Below are positions 1-7,985 of a DNA stretch of 42,488 nucleotides, piece after piece. The notes under the pieces are model-generated. The model made no database searches. It was not told where the DNA came from and saw nothing but the letters and a program-made list of their open reading frames with translations. Each line of letters begins with the position of its first letter. The stretch's first letter is position 1. Source of the DNA: Thermoplasmatota archaeon. GTDB taxonomy: Archaea > Thermoplasmatota > Thermoplasmata > Thermoplasmatales > GCA-001856825. The translations under genes and the position numbers were made by a program. Location of the stretch: the NCBI GenBank assembly GCA_023381415.1, contig JAMCUN010000013.1, forward strand, positions 1-42,488, read 5' to 3'.

Positions 1-748
1 ACTTTTCTATCGAGTCAGCATCTATTGGCTTGATTGTAGCCATATTCAGTACCCTTGCTGATATCCCCTTTTGCTTCAGGTAAGCAGCTGCCACCTTTGC
101 TGCCGAAACCAGTATGCCTGTTGCGATTATTGTCACGTCAGAGCCGTCGGCTATCGTCTCTGCCCTCCCGTACCTGAATGTCTCGGAATCGTGCACAACA
201 GGGACCTTTTCCCTCGAGAGCCTCACGTAGAAAGGACCCCTGTTGGCGTGAACGTACCTGACTATCTGTTCCGTTTCCAGCGCATCTGCAGGTACCAGTA
301 CTCTCATCCTTGGAAGACCGGTCATAAGGCCGATGTCTTCGAGCATCTGGTGCGTGGCTCCGTCTTCCCCTACAGTGAGGCCTGCATGGGTCGCGACGAT
401 TCTCACGTCGCTGTCGGAATAGCACACGCTCTGCCTGACGAAATCATATGCCCTTCCTGTCGCGAATACTGCAAAGGAGGAAACGAACACTTTCTTCCCC
501 GTCCAGGAAAGGCCTGATGCCACTCCCATCATGTTGTTTTCGGAGATGCCTACGTTGAAGAATCTGTCCGGGTACTTCTTCTGGAACATTGATGTGTGTG
601 TTGATGTTGAAAGATCTGCATCTAGGACAACCACACTCTTGTCAGATCCCAGGGAAGCCAAGGTGTTTCCGTATGCCTCCCTCACGCTCTTCTTCTCCAG
701 CCTGTTTATAAGATCCGGGAGCCAGTTCAATTCGCTTGACATCATCAT
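1..748 (-). CDS. Transketolase, C-terminal subunit (partial, runs off the left edge)
   Basis: Translating the minus strand from 748 gives about 249 uninterrupted codons to the window edge, so the 3' end is missing. The protein begins MMMSSELNW and matches the pyrimidine-binding and C-terminal part of transketolase: VVVLDADLS, NVGISENNMMGVASGL (containing the cofactor-activating Glu of the SEN motif) and THAGLTVGEDGATHQ, then the start of the C-terminal domain. In archaea transketolase is commonly encoded as two polypeptides, and the N-terminal half lies directly upstream with a 6-nt gap, so the two are surely co-transcribed. The active enzyme transfers two-carbon units between sugar phosphates and would supply ribose 5-phosphate and erythrose 4-phosphate. 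Three consecutive ATG codons (748, 745, 742) make the exact start uncertain by two residues. Confidence 0.93.
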   Translation of the reverse strand, partial: MMMSSELNWLPDLINRLEKKSVREAYGNTLASLGSDKSVVVLDADLSTSTHTSMFQKKYPDRFFNVGISENNMMGVASGLSWTGKKVFVSSFAVFATGRAYDFVRQSVCYSDSDVRIVATHAGLTVGEDGATHQMLEDIGLMTGLPRMRVLVPADALETEQIVRYVHANRGPFYVRLSREKVPVVHDSETFRYGRAETIADGSDVTIIATGILVSAAKVAAAYLKQKGISARVLNMATIKPIDADSIEK

Positions 749-754
749 ATGCCT

Positions 755-1579
755 TTACATCCCCTCTATGTCCCTCAGAGCCTCCCTCAGCTTCTCCTCA
801 TTTGGCGCTGGCTTTCCGTGGTATTCTGGATTGTTTTCCATGAACTTTACTCCCTTTCCTTTTACAGTTCTTGCCACGATCATCTTCGGGCCTTCCTCCC
901 TCTTTGCCCATTCTATTGCCTTCCTAATCTCCGAGAATGAATGGCCATCTATTGTTGTTGAAGCCCAGCCGAACGACCTGAACTTCGCCTCCAGATCACC
1001 AAGGGTAAGTATCTCTTCTGTGAAGCCATCAAGTTGGATCATGTTCCTGTCCAGGAAAACTATCAAATTTGATAGCTTAAGATGTGCGGCAGAAAGCGCT
1101 GCTTCCCATATGCTCCCCTCGTCAGCCTCTCCATCGCCAACCATTGCGAAGACCCTGTAGCTCTTCTTGTCAATCTTTGCTGCGAGTGCAAGCCCGACAG
1201 CATTGCTCAACCCCTGCCCGAGGGAGCCGGCTGTGATATCTATACCGGGGACATGATTCACCACGTGCCCCTGCAGCAGCGAGCTGATTTTCCTAAAACC
1301 GTGGAGAAGGCCTGGATCAAAATACCCCCTGATCGAAAGAACGGAATATAGTGCAGGGGTGGCATGTCCCTTTGAGAGGACAAATCTGTCCCTGTCCGGC
1401 CAGTTAGGGTTGCTCGGATCTATGTTCATCTCCTTGAAATAGAGGTATGTAAGAATTTCTGTTGCACTCAAAGATCCACCCGGATGGCCGCTCTTTGCCT
1501 CATAAGTCATCTTTACTATAGATTTTCTAACTTCTTTGGCAATCTCTTCTAGATTCGCCGATTCCACGGAATCTTGCAC
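755..1579 (-). CDS. Transketolase, N-terminal subunit
   Basis: 274 residues, the normal length of the thiamine diphosphate-binding half of a split archaeal transketolase. Visible features are SGHPGGSLS with His32, SKGHATPALY with His72, and the ThDP/magnesium motif GDGEADEG at residues 148-155 followed by Asn179 in FLDRN. The GTG start at 1579 is preceded by AGGTGAT, a good ribosome binding site. It pairs with the C-terminal subunit located 6 nt downstream to rebuild a whole transketolase of the non-oxidative pentose phosphate pathway. An A/T-rich stretch around 1601-1615 could be its promoter. Nothing looks damaged. Confidence 0.95.
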   Translation of the reverse strand: MQDSVESANLEEIAKEVRKSIVKMTYEAKSGHPGGSLSATEILTYLYFKEMNIDPSNPNWPDRDRFVLSKGHATPALYSVLSIRGYFDPGLLHGFRKISSLLQGHVVNHVPGIDITAGSLGQGLSNAVGLALAAKIDKKSYRVFAMVGDGEADEGSIWEAALSAAHLKLSNLIVFLDRNMIQLDGFTEEILTLGDLEAKFRSFGWASTTIDGHSFSEIRKAIEWAKREEGPKMIVARTVKGKGVKFMENNPEYHGKPAPNEEKLREALRDIEGM

Positions 1580-1804
1580 CTTCCCAAATCACCTTTTGTC
1601 TTATTCAATTTTTTGTCAACTCCCTTTCCTATATTTCTCCCACGCAACAATTGGAAACGGTCTTATGTCATAAAGTGAAAGACTTTCAAGGCCCTTGGGA
1701 GGACTGGAAATCACTGTTGCAACCTTGCTAAGACTAAAAACGAAACGATGGTTCACTGAAATTCTTATAGCCACCATCTATGATTTCAAAAACTCATTTC
1801 CATG
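1580..1804. other. Divergent spacer between tktN and the metal regulator
   Basis: About 225 nt with no convincing reading frame. It holds the presumed minus-strand promoter of the transketolase genes near 1601-1615 and a TATA-like TTCTTATAG near 1764-1772. No tRNA-like or other RNA fold was recognised. Confidence 0.4.
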
Positions 1805-1854
1805 TATTTAAATTTATGCGAAAAAGGGTAATACTCCCTAAACAATTTAGGTAG
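1805..1854 (+). promoter_or_regulatory. Promoter and palindromic operator candidate of the DtxR-type gene
   Basis: A TATA element (TATTTAAATTTA, 1805-1816) is followed by a perfect inverted repeat CCTAAACAATTTAGG at 1837-1851. With one mismatch the symmetry extends to 1834-1854, ending at the base before the GTG start. The expected transcription start, about 25 nt past the TATA centre, falls inside the palindrome, so a bound dimer would block initiation. The TTAGG half-site resembles the half-sites of known IdeR/DtxR operators. Autoregulation by the adjacent metalloregulator is an inference. Confidence 0.6.
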
Positions 1855-2247
1855 GTGAAAACGAACGAGGATAGGGAAAAATATCTCGAATCCATCGATC
1901 ATTTCATAAAGGAACAAGGATACGCACGACCTCTTGAGATTGCCGAGTTCTTGAAGGTGACACCTGCTTCCGTATCGCAGATGCTCAGCAAATTGGCAGA
2001 TGATGGACTTATAAATTACCAGAAGTACAGAGGAATGACGCTCTCAGAAAAGGGAAAGAAGCTCCTCGACAATCTGAGCAAGAAGGAAAGTTCTATTTAT
2101 GAACTGTTGAAACTGATGGGATGCGATGAGGAGACCGCTAAGGAAAAGGCCTGCTTCTTTGAGCACTTCATTGACGACGATCTGTCAGAAAAGATGAGGG
2201 CGTTTACGAACAAGGTCAAGGATAGCAAGATAAAACTTCCATCTTAG
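1855..2247 (+). CDS. DtxR/MntR-family metal-dependent transcriptional regulator
   Basis: 130 residues, the two-domain short form without the SH3-like third domain. Residues 8-70 are the winged helix (YLESIDHFIKEQGYAR, EIAEFLKVTPASVSQML, YRGMTLSEKGKKL), closely matching bacterial MntR. Residues 72-115 form the dimerisation helices. The metal-binding signature near the end reads Cys100-x-x-Glu103-His104, which corresponds to Cys102/Glu105/His106 of DtxR rather than Glu99/Glu102/His103 of MntR, so iron is a better guess than manganese. The MntR Asp8 position is Lys9, which is unusual. GTG at 1855 directly follows a palindrome that is probably its own operator. It stands alone, and its wider targets cannot be seen from here. 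Confidence 0.88.
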   Translation: MKTNEDREKYLESIDHFIKEQGYARPLEIAEFLKVTPASVSQMLSKLADDGLINYQKYRGMTLSEKGKKLLDNLSKKESSIYELLKLMGCDEETAKEKACFFEHFIDDDLSEKMRAFTNKVKDSKIKLPS

Positions 2248-2292
2248 GTTCCTCCCATCAGTAAGGATCCTGGACGTTCAACTGAATCCATG

Positions 2293-2309
2293 GCACCGTT
2301 ACGCGGTGC
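2293..2309 (+). repeat. Short perfect hairpin downstream of the DtxR-type gene
   Basis: GCACCG-TTACG-CGGTGC forms a 6-bp stem with a 5-nt loop, 46 nt after the stop codon. No T-run follows it, so it is not a typical terminator. It could be a 3' mRNA structure or chance. Confidence 0.3.
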
Positions 2310-2478
2310 TATAGAGTCTATCAGCTGCAATAATGCTGGATAGCTAAGAAAATATCAGGAGCATCTTGGAAGCGCGGAGCTTCAAGGAAGAAGAAGGTAT
2401 TATGGAACGTAAAATGCGACCCTGGACAGACATTCGTACGCTCTAAAATTACTTGACCCGCTAAAATTTTGAACATTC

Positions 2479-2487
2479 TTTTATAAT
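2479..2487 (+). promoter_or_regulatory. TATA box of citrate synthase
   Basis: TTTTATAAT centred about 33 nt before the ATG at 2516. The predicted start near 2509 leaves only a few leader bases, although GGGTGAT (2505-2511) sits just ahead of the start codon. Confidence 0.5.
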
Positions 2488-2515
2488 CGTTGAGACTGTT
2501 TAATGGGTGATTTAG

Positions 2516-3670
2516 ATGATGAATACGAAGCCCACTATCAACTATGGGTTAGAAGGGATTTATGTTGACGAAAGTGGTATTTCAAAGGTAGATGGACAGA
2601 ACGGAAAGCTCTGGTATAGGGGCTACTCAATAGAAGACCTTGCTGAAAAGTCCAACTTCGAAGAAGTGTCATATCTTCTGCTGTACGGGAAGCTCCCCAC
2701 GAAGAGGGAATACGAAGAGTTTGTGACCAAACTGAAGGAGAGGATGGATCTTCCAGATGAGGTCAAGAGCCTCATAAGAACGATGGCCCCTGTAGCTCAT
2801 CCTATGGATGTAATGAGGACTGCTACTTCAATGCTTGTGATGTACGACAATGATCCTGGGAATAGGGAGATAGATGCCACCATTGACAAGGTGATCACAC
2901 TAATCGCGAAGCTCCCAACCATCGCGGCAGCTACAGGGAGGTACAGGCAAAGGAAGAGATATATCCCTCCTGACAGCACGCTCGGACTGTCTGAGAATTT
3001 CCTCTACATGCTTACAGGCAAGAGACCCAATAAGTTTGAGGGCAAGCTCATCGACCTGATGTTCATACTGCACGCTGAGCACAGCACGAATGCCTCGACG
3101 TTCTCGGTACTAGTCACTGCATCTACCCTGGCGGATGTTTATGCTGCGACCACCACAGGAATCGGGACACTGAAGGGACCCCTGCATGGTGGGGCAGATG
3201 AAGCGGCGCTGAGCATGATGAATGCAATCGGAGACCCTGAAAATACTGAAAAGTATATCGAGGAGGCACTTGAAGGCAAGCAGAGGATCATGGGCTTCGG
3301 CCACAGGGTATACAAGGCTTATGATCCAAGGGCAAAGCTAGTAAGGAGCTACTTGGAGGAGAGCCTTACAAAGGAACCTTCAGAAGAAGTCAAGAGGCTC
3401 CTTCAAATTGCTCTCCGTGCTGAAAAGCTCATGATAGACAAGCTCGGAAGCACGAAGGGAATATGGCCTAACATAGACTTCTTCGCCGGACCGCTCTACC
3501 GCGTTTTGGGAATTGATAGTAAGCTGTTCACCCCGATTTTCGTTGCTTCAAGAATGTCCGGCTGGGGATCGCACATAGTGGAATACTGGAAGAACAACAA
3601 ACTGGTCAGGCCGCTGGAATGGTACACAGGCCAGCTTGATCTCCAGTACAAGCCCATAGAGATGAGATAG
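2516..3670 (+). CDS. gltA: Citrate synthase
   Basis: 384 residues, typical for the short archaeal/Gram-positive citrate synthases such as the Thermoplasma enzyme. Catalytic residues are visible: His224 in GPLHGGADEA, His263 in GFGHRVYKAYDPRAK and Asp321 in PNIDFFAG. His189 lies in HAEHSTN. The enzyme condenses oxaloacetate with acetyl-CoA as the entry step of the citric acid cycle. Malate dehydrogenase, which supplies oxaloacetate, is the next clear gene on the same strand, but it is 356 nt away with its own promoter, so they are neighbours rather than a strict operon. Two ATG codons in tandem (2516, 2519) leave the first residue uncertain. A member of the 2-methylcitrate synthase branch cannot be wholly excluded from sequence alone. 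Confidence 0.95.
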   Translation: MMNTKPTINYGLEGIYVDESGISKVDGQNGKLWYRGYSIEDLAEKSNFEEVSYLLLYGKLPTKREYEEFVTKLKERMDLPDEVKSLIRTMAPVAHPMDVMRTATSMLVMYDNDPGNREIDATIDKVITLIAKLPTIAAATGRYRQRKRYIPPDSTLGLSENFLYMLTGKRPNKFEGKLIDLMFILHAEHSTNASTFSVLVTASTLADVYAATTTGIGTLKGPLHGGADEAALSMMNAIGDPENTEKYIEEALEGKQRIMGFGHRVYKAYDPRAKLVRSYLEESLTKEPSEEVKRLLQIALRAEKLMIDKLGSTKGIWPNIDFFAGPLYRVLGIDSKLFTPIFVASRMSGWGSHIVEYWKNNKLVRPLEWYTGQLDLQYKPIEMR

Positions 3671-3997
3671 AATGATAGAAATCCTTAGCACAGAAAGAAG
3701 GGAGCCTTCAACAGGCAGACCTTTAGAAGCCCGCGCTATACGAGCGTCTCTTGATTTTCTCTCTTTATTTTTCCCCTATCATCCAGCAAGAATGATCTAT
3801 TCCGAATATCTATATGGTCTGTGGCAGGTACGAAGTCATGATCTTGAGGGTGTTGAAGAAGCGATATTTTCTGGCGTTCATCCGTTTCCGGTTGCTGCTG
3901 CTTTTTTCCTGCTGATTGCTCATAAGATATCTATGGAGCCTGTTGTGGAAGGATAGCCGCCCCGCCACAGAAATCAGATAACAAGCTCAAAAGAAAG
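3671..3997. other. Spacer between citrate synthase and malate dehydrogenase
   Basis: About 330 nt. A T-rich tract at 3757-3776 could terminate citrate synthase transcripts. A 94-codon frame (3672-3956) starts 2 nt after the citrate synthase stop, but it crosses the T-rich tract, has no recognisable domain and looks accidental. No RNA gene was recognised. Confidence 0.4.
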
Positions 3998-4006
3998 CTT
4001 ATAAAG
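3998..4006 (+). promoter_or_regulatory. TATA box of malate dehydrogenase (leaderless)
   Basis: CTTATAAAG centred 25 nt before the ATG at 4027, which places the transcription start at or next to the start codon. It is flanked by two AAGCTT hexamers (3995-4000 and 4004-4009). Confidence 0.6.
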
Positions 4007-4026
4007 CTTGGAGGGATAGTAGGTCT

Positions 4027-4956
4027 ATGATTTCTATAATAGGTTCAGGAAGAGTCGGTGCGACAACAGCTGCCATATTTATGATAACTGAAGTCGACAC
4101 CAACATAAATCTAATAGATATAGTGGAAGGTCTTCCGCAGGGAGAGGCGCTCGATCTAAATCATACAGCAGCAATACTTGGCAAGGATGTCAAGGTAAAG
4201 GGATCGAACAACTATGAAGACATAAAGGGAAGCGATATAGTGGTCATAACAGCCGGTCTACCTAGGAAGCCGGGAATGACCAGAGAGGAACTGGCAGCAA
4301 AGAATGCGGAAATAGTTTCTGCTGCTGCTGAAAACGTAAAGAAGTATGCACCTAATGCAATCGTGATACTAACAACCAACCCTCTTGATGTAATGGTGGC
4401 AGTCCTCTACAACAAGCTCAAATTCCCCAGGAACAGGGTGATAGGTTTCAGCGGAGTCTTGGATTCCAGGAGGATGGCTTTCTACGCCTCGCAGTATCTC
4501 AACATTTCTCCTTCCGCAATCACTCCGCTCGTGCTCGGCCAGCACGGCGAAAACATGTATCCTGTGCCAGAACTCTCTTTTGTCTACGGGAAGAGCCTGA
4601 AGTCGTTCCTCACAGAAGAGCAGTACAACAAAGTAGTGAAGGACACCATCAACGCTGGCGCTGACATAACCAACCTGAGGAAATTCAGCAGCAACTGGGG
4701 ACCTGCCAGCGGTCTGACTGTGATGGTAAATGCCATAAAATATGACAGGAAAACTGCCTTGGAAGCCAGCGTGCTTCTAGATGGCGAATATGGGGTTAAT
4801 GGCACGTTTGCAGAGGTACCCGTTATTCTCGGAAAGAATGGGGTGGAAAAGGTAATTGAGGTCGACCTGAATTCTGAGCAGAAGGAAAAATTCCAGAAGA
4901 GCATAGATGCCATAAAGAGCAACCTCAAGCAGGTTCCGGAATCATACCTCAGATAG
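4027..4956 (+). CDS. mdh: Malate dehydrogenase (LDH-like family)
   Basis: 309 residues. The Rossmann motif GSGRVGATTA is at residues 7-16, with Asp31 at the end of the second strand, which favours NAD+. Arg80 in GLPRKPGMTREEL is the residue that distinguishes malate from lactate dehydrogenases (Gln in the latter). Arg86, Asp146, Arg149 (LDSRRM) and catalytic His173 (LGQHGENMYP) complete the active site. It interconverts malate and oxaloacetate in the citric acid cycle and lies downstream of citrate synthase. Start chosen at 4027 because the Rossmann strand begins at once and the TATA box is 25 nt upstream. Followed by a T-rich terminator-like tract. Confidence 0.95.
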   Translation: MISIIGSGRVGATTAAIFMITEVDTNINLIDIVEGLPQGEALDLNHTAAILGKDVKVKGSNNYEDIKGSDIVVITAGLPRKPGMTREELAAKNAEIVSAAAENVKKYAPNAIVILTTNPLDVMVAVLYNKLKFPRNRVIGFSGVLDSRRMAFYASQYLNISPSAITPLVLGQHGENMYPVPELSFVYGKSLKSFLTEEQYNKVVKDTINAGADITNLRKFSSNWGPASGLTVMVNAIKYDRKTALEASVLLDGEYGVNGTFAEVPVILGKNGVEKVIEVDLNSEQKEKFQKSIDAIKSNLKQVPESYLR

Positions 4957-4970
4957 GGTCCCATCTGACT

Positions 4971-4992
4971 CCTTTCTTTTTTTATTTACTTT
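4971..4992 (+). terminator. T-rich terminator after mdh
   Basis: A pyrimidine tract of about 22 nt with runs of T begins 14 nt after the mdh stop, as expected for archaeal termination. Confidence 0.5.
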
Positions 4993-5081
4993 AGTCGTTT
5001 ACACAGGCGAACCTGCGGAACACCATCTCTCATGATCAACAACCACGGGTCCTATGTTCCAGTCCTCGTAAGTGTTAAAAC

Positions 5082-5098
5082 ATGGAATACACTTCCAT
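5082..5098 (+). repeat. Small inverted repeat before tRNA-Arg
   Basis: ATGGAA-TACAC-TTCCAT, ending 5 nt before the tRNA. It may form part of the tRNA promoter or leader; its function is unknown. Confidence 0.3.
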
Positions 5099-5103
5099 CC
5101 AAG

Positions 5104-5178
5104 GGGCGCATGGCCTAGTTTGGATAGGGCAACGGCCTCCTAAGCCGTAGGTCGAGGGTTCAAATCCCTCTGCGCCCG
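5104..5178 (+). tRNA. tRNA-Arg (CCU anticodon)
   Basis: A complete cloverleaf of 75 nt folds by hand: acceptor GGGCGCA/TGCGCCC with discriminator G, D-stem GCCT/GGGC, anticodon stem ACGGC/GCCGT with loop CTCCTAA (anticodon CCT), and T-stem GAGGG/CCCTC with loop TTCAAAT. It has no intron and the CCA is not encoded. It reads AGG, a dominant arginine codon in this window. A TTAAAA element lies about 30 nt upstream. Confidence 0.96.
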
Positions 5179-5274
5179 TATTTACCCTCTGCTCTATACA
5201 GCAGACTTTCACGAAGTCAAGAAGTTTGCACTTTTTCCTCAGTTCCATTGAGTAAACTGTAATCTGTAATCGCT

Positions 5275-6570
5275 GTGGATATGCTCTTTTCGCCTGAAAA
5301 GGGTTATAATGGAAGTTTGTATGCAAATTTATTGATCACGATCAATGAGCTTCTCTTACTGTTAGCAGGCATCATGTTCCTGGGATTCATAGGAGAGATT
5401 GCCTTCAGGAAAAAGAAAATCCCAGATATGCTGCTACTCTTACTCATAGGAGTTGCAATCCACTACACCGGCATCATCCCAGAAGTTTACCTTTCCATTA
5501 TGAAGGAGCTCCTTGGATTTGTCGGGACAGTAGCCCTAATTTTGATAGTATTCGGTGGGCTGCTTAAATTGGACCTTAAGAAATTTGGGAAATCTGTTCC
5601 AAGAGGAATAGTAATGGCATTAACTGACCTTGTGTTTGTCATAGGCATATCAACCCCGATATTCTATTATATCCTGAAGATACCCCTCTTGGATTCCCTG
5701 CTGCTTTCAGCCGTACTTAGCGAGACTTCCGTGACATTCATCGTTCCGCTCTTGTCTAGGGTCAATCTGACAGAGAAGGTCAAACACACTGTAGAAGTGG
5801 AAACCATCATGAACTCGGTGATGAACATAATTGTAGTTCTCCTGATCCTAAGCGTGATGAACCATCAACTGACACTAGCTGGAATGACAGCCTATCTCTT
5901 CGGGAGCATTTCAGAAGCCCTGATATTGGGAGGAGTCATTGGGATAGTCTGGCTGATTGTCCTTCGCCAAGCCCTTACCCCGCATTACTACATCGCTACG
6001 ATTGCGGTACTGTTCGCTCTCTGGGGACTTTCTGACTACATCGGAGCTTCCGCAGTGCTAACTGTCTTCGTCTTTTCTATTATCATAGCAAATTCCTTGC
6101 CAATTTCCAAAATCCTGAAAGTTTCTGGTATCGTGGACAACCAATCTTTAAGCTACTTCAACCAAGAGATCACTTTCTTTGTGATGACGCTGTTTTATGT
6201 ATACATAGGAATACTGGTCAACATATTTGACTACGGAGGAATACTGGTCGCGCTGCTACTTGTCCTTATCCTGGTGGCGATAAGATTTCTCCAGGTGTCT
6301 ATCATCCAGTCGGTTACAAAATGGTTCAATAAGGACACGATACTCGTATCTTCTCTGATTCAACGTGGTTCTACCGTTATAGTCCTGGCTGGTATACTAT
6401 TATCTGCCGACCCGTCTGTATTCAAGCTGTTTGGCAACATACTCTTCTACGTTGTCATATTCACAATATTCACTGGTTCTCTCTTATTTTCCTTGGTTTC
6501 CCGCAAATACAGCCCACCTAGCACGATCACAAACGCAATGAAACCGGAGGAAGCAGCAGCCCAGAAATAA
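5275..6570 (+). CDS. CPA-type cation/proton antiporter homologue lacking the usual aspartates
   Basis: 431 residues with about 12 hydrophobic segments and a charged tail, an integral membrane protein of the monovalent cation:proton antiporter fold. The region SAVLSETSVTFIVPLL aligns with the CPA1 LSATDPVAVV stretch, and VEVETIMNSVMNI aligns with the ESLLND stretch. In both places the conserved Asp is replaced by Ser, while Glu and Asn are kept. Ion coupling may therefore differ from NhaP-type antiporters. The start is uncertain: GTG 5275 (used here), ATG 5281, or TTG 5332, which has a TATA-like TTATAAT at 5304-5310 about 25 nt upstream. The first membrane helix begins near residue 24, so all three keep it. 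A second antiporter follows but has its own promoter. Confidence 0.85.
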   Translation: MDMLFSPEKGYNGSLYANLLITINELLLLLAGIMFLGFIGEIAFRKKKIPDMLLLLLIGVAIHYTGIIPEVYLSIMKELLGFVGTVALILIVFGGLLKLDLKKFGKSVPRGIVMALTDLVFVIGISTPIFYYILKIPLLDSLLLSAVLSETSVTFIVPLLSRVNLTEKVKHTVEVETIMNSVMNIIVVLLILSVMNHQLTLAGMTAYLFGSISEALILGGVIGIVWLIVLRQALTPHYYIATIAVLFALWGLSDYIGASAVLTVFVFSIIIANSLPISKILKVSGIVDNQSLSYFNQEITFFVMTLFYVYIGILVNIFDYGGILVALLLVLILVAIRFLQVSIIQSVTKWFNKDTILVSSLIQRGSTVIVLAGILLSADPSVFKLFGNILFYVVIFTIFTGSLLFSLVSRKYSPPSTITNAMKPEEAAAQK

Positions 6571-6683
6571 GAAGACGTACCACTTGGACATCAAGGCAGA
6601 TTCCAAAAATAGATGCTGAAAACTGATTGAATCACCAAGTAGAAACGACAACCTAGGTCGTTTCTTACCAATCGCTTGGAACA

Positions 6684-6692
6684 CTTTATATC
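6684..6692 (+). promoter_or_regulatory. TATA box of second antiporter (leaderless)
   Basis: CTTTATATC centred 26 nt before the ATG at 6714, with no ribosome binding site between. Confidence 0.55.
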
Positions 6693-6713
6693 CTCCCGAA
6701 TCTAGAGAATCTG

Positions 6714-7880
6714 ATGCTCGACCTGATAACCGCAATCCTGCTGCTGTTGATAGTGGCAATAGGATTGGGGGAGATATTCAACAGGTTCTCACTTCCAGAG
6801 GTTGTGGGAGCAATAATTGCCGGAATAATACTCGGCCCTGCGGTTACCGGCATCATCTCCCCTTCATCTGAGTTATCCACTTTGAGCACCCTTGCTCTCT
6901 TCTTTATCATTCTCCAGATAGGGGTTGAGTCGTCGGCCGACATTTTCACAAAGAACGTGAAATATGTCACTATATTCGCACTGACTTCCTTCATTGTCCC
7001 TCTCGCAGTAATGTCCCTGGGTTCTGTTTTCATCTTCGGGATACCCTACCTTGAGGCAGTGAGCACCTCACTCTCAGTAAGCGTACCTTCTATCTCGATA
7101 GCGTCTGTTCTTCTCGTTAGATCCGGGCTCATAAAGATGGATGACGGGCTTCGCCTCCTCGGAGGGATTGCAATGAGCGATACTATAGCCTTCATCGTGC
7201 TTGTCTCATTCCATAGAGCCCTGCTGTCAATAGCAATAGATACCGCGTCCCTTGCAGCATTCGTTGTATGCCTTTACTTCCTTGACATGCTGCTCAAGTC
7301 GAAATCAGAAATTCTGATAAGAAGACTTGACGTTTTCACTAGGAGGGAAAAGGAAGGGGTGATATTTGCAGTTGTGATACTCATGGGACTTGCAGCATCG
7401 GTACTCTTCGAGTATATCGGAATCACGTTTGTCCTCGGGGCCTTCTTCTCTGGCCTGATAATTCACCAAAACACCATCGGTGAGCATGCATTCGGTATTC
7501 TGAGGAGGACTTTCCAGAGGATAAACTCTAGCTTCTTCATCCCACTTTTCTTCAGCATTTCCGGTCTTGAAATAAGCGTCGTACCAATTTCTTACTTTCC
7601 GTACATAATATTCCTGATTGCTGCCACCACTTCCATTGGCGGTTTGGCCGCATACGTGTTCTCTAAACGTTACATAAAGAAGATCCCTCCAGCCGTATCG
7701 CTGGGCCTGTTCGGTGGAAGGGGAGCAGTTGGAATAATCATAGCATCTCTTGCACTGTCAAGGGGCTTCATAGATAACACAGATTATTCTATCGCCATCT
7801 TTTCTACCGTGATCATGGCAATAGCATTCACCTTTGTATTCCAGTATTTCCTGAAAAAGGGCCCTTTAACCAGCACTTAA
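6714..7880 (+). CDS. CPA2-family cation/proton antiporter (KefB/NapA-like)
   Basis: 388 residues with roughly 12 membrane segments and no cytoplasmic TrkA domain. The N-terminus LLLLIVAIGLGEIFNRFSLP followed by GAIIAGIILGPAVTG is typical of the Na_H_Exchanger family. The core SVPSISIASVLLVRSG then GGIAMSDTIAFIVL corresponds to the CPA2 ion-binding helices, with the essential Asp present in SDTIAF (the CPA2 pair is often DD, ND or QD). GLFGGRGAVGI near the end matches the conserved late Gly-Arg-Gly stretch. It probably exports Na+ or K+ against protons for pH and salt balance. It is read from its own leaderless promoter. The substrate ion cannot be told from sequence. Confidence 0.9.
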   Translation: MLDLITAILLLLIVAIGLGEIFNRFSLPEVVGAIIAGIILGPAVTGIISPSSELSTLSTLALFFIILQIGVESSADIFTKNVKYVTIFALTSFIVPLAVMSLGSVFIFGIPYLEAVSTSLSVSVPSISIASVLLVRSGLIKMDDGLRLLGGIAMSDTIAFIVLVSFHRALLSIAIDTASLAAFVVCLYFLDMLLKSKSEILIRRLDVFTRREKEGVIFAVVILMGLAASVLFEYIGITFVLGAFFSGLIIHQNTIGEHAFGILRRTFQRINSSFFIPLFFSISGLEISVVPISYFPYIIFLIAATTSIGGLAAYVFSKRYIKKIPPAVSLGLFGGRGAVGIIIASLALSRGFIDNTDYSIAIFSTVIMAIAFTFVFQYFLKKGPLTST

Positions 7881-7952
7881 TGATGAAACTAGAACAGGCA
7901 ATGCTTCAATTTATAGATGTCAAGTAGAGTGGTTGGCCAATTCATAGAAGAG

Positions 7953-7971
7953 AAAAAAATAAAAACAAAAA
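7953..7971 (-). terminator. T-rich terminator of the PadR-ABC operon
   Basis: Read on the minus strand, a T-dominated tract of about 19 nt begins about 15 nt after the permease stop codon at 7986. Confidence 0.5.
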
Positions 7972-7985
7972 TTTGGGTTAGGGAT

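Noticed and set aside
71-517. 148-codon open frame on the plus strand over the transketolase C gene
   Set aside because: The minus strand encodes a clear transketolase across the same bases, so this is an antisense shadow.
3672-3956. 94-codon open frame directly after citrate synthase
   Set aside because: It crosses a T-rich terminator-like tract, has no ribosome binding site, no recognisable domain and a composition unlike neighbouring proteins.
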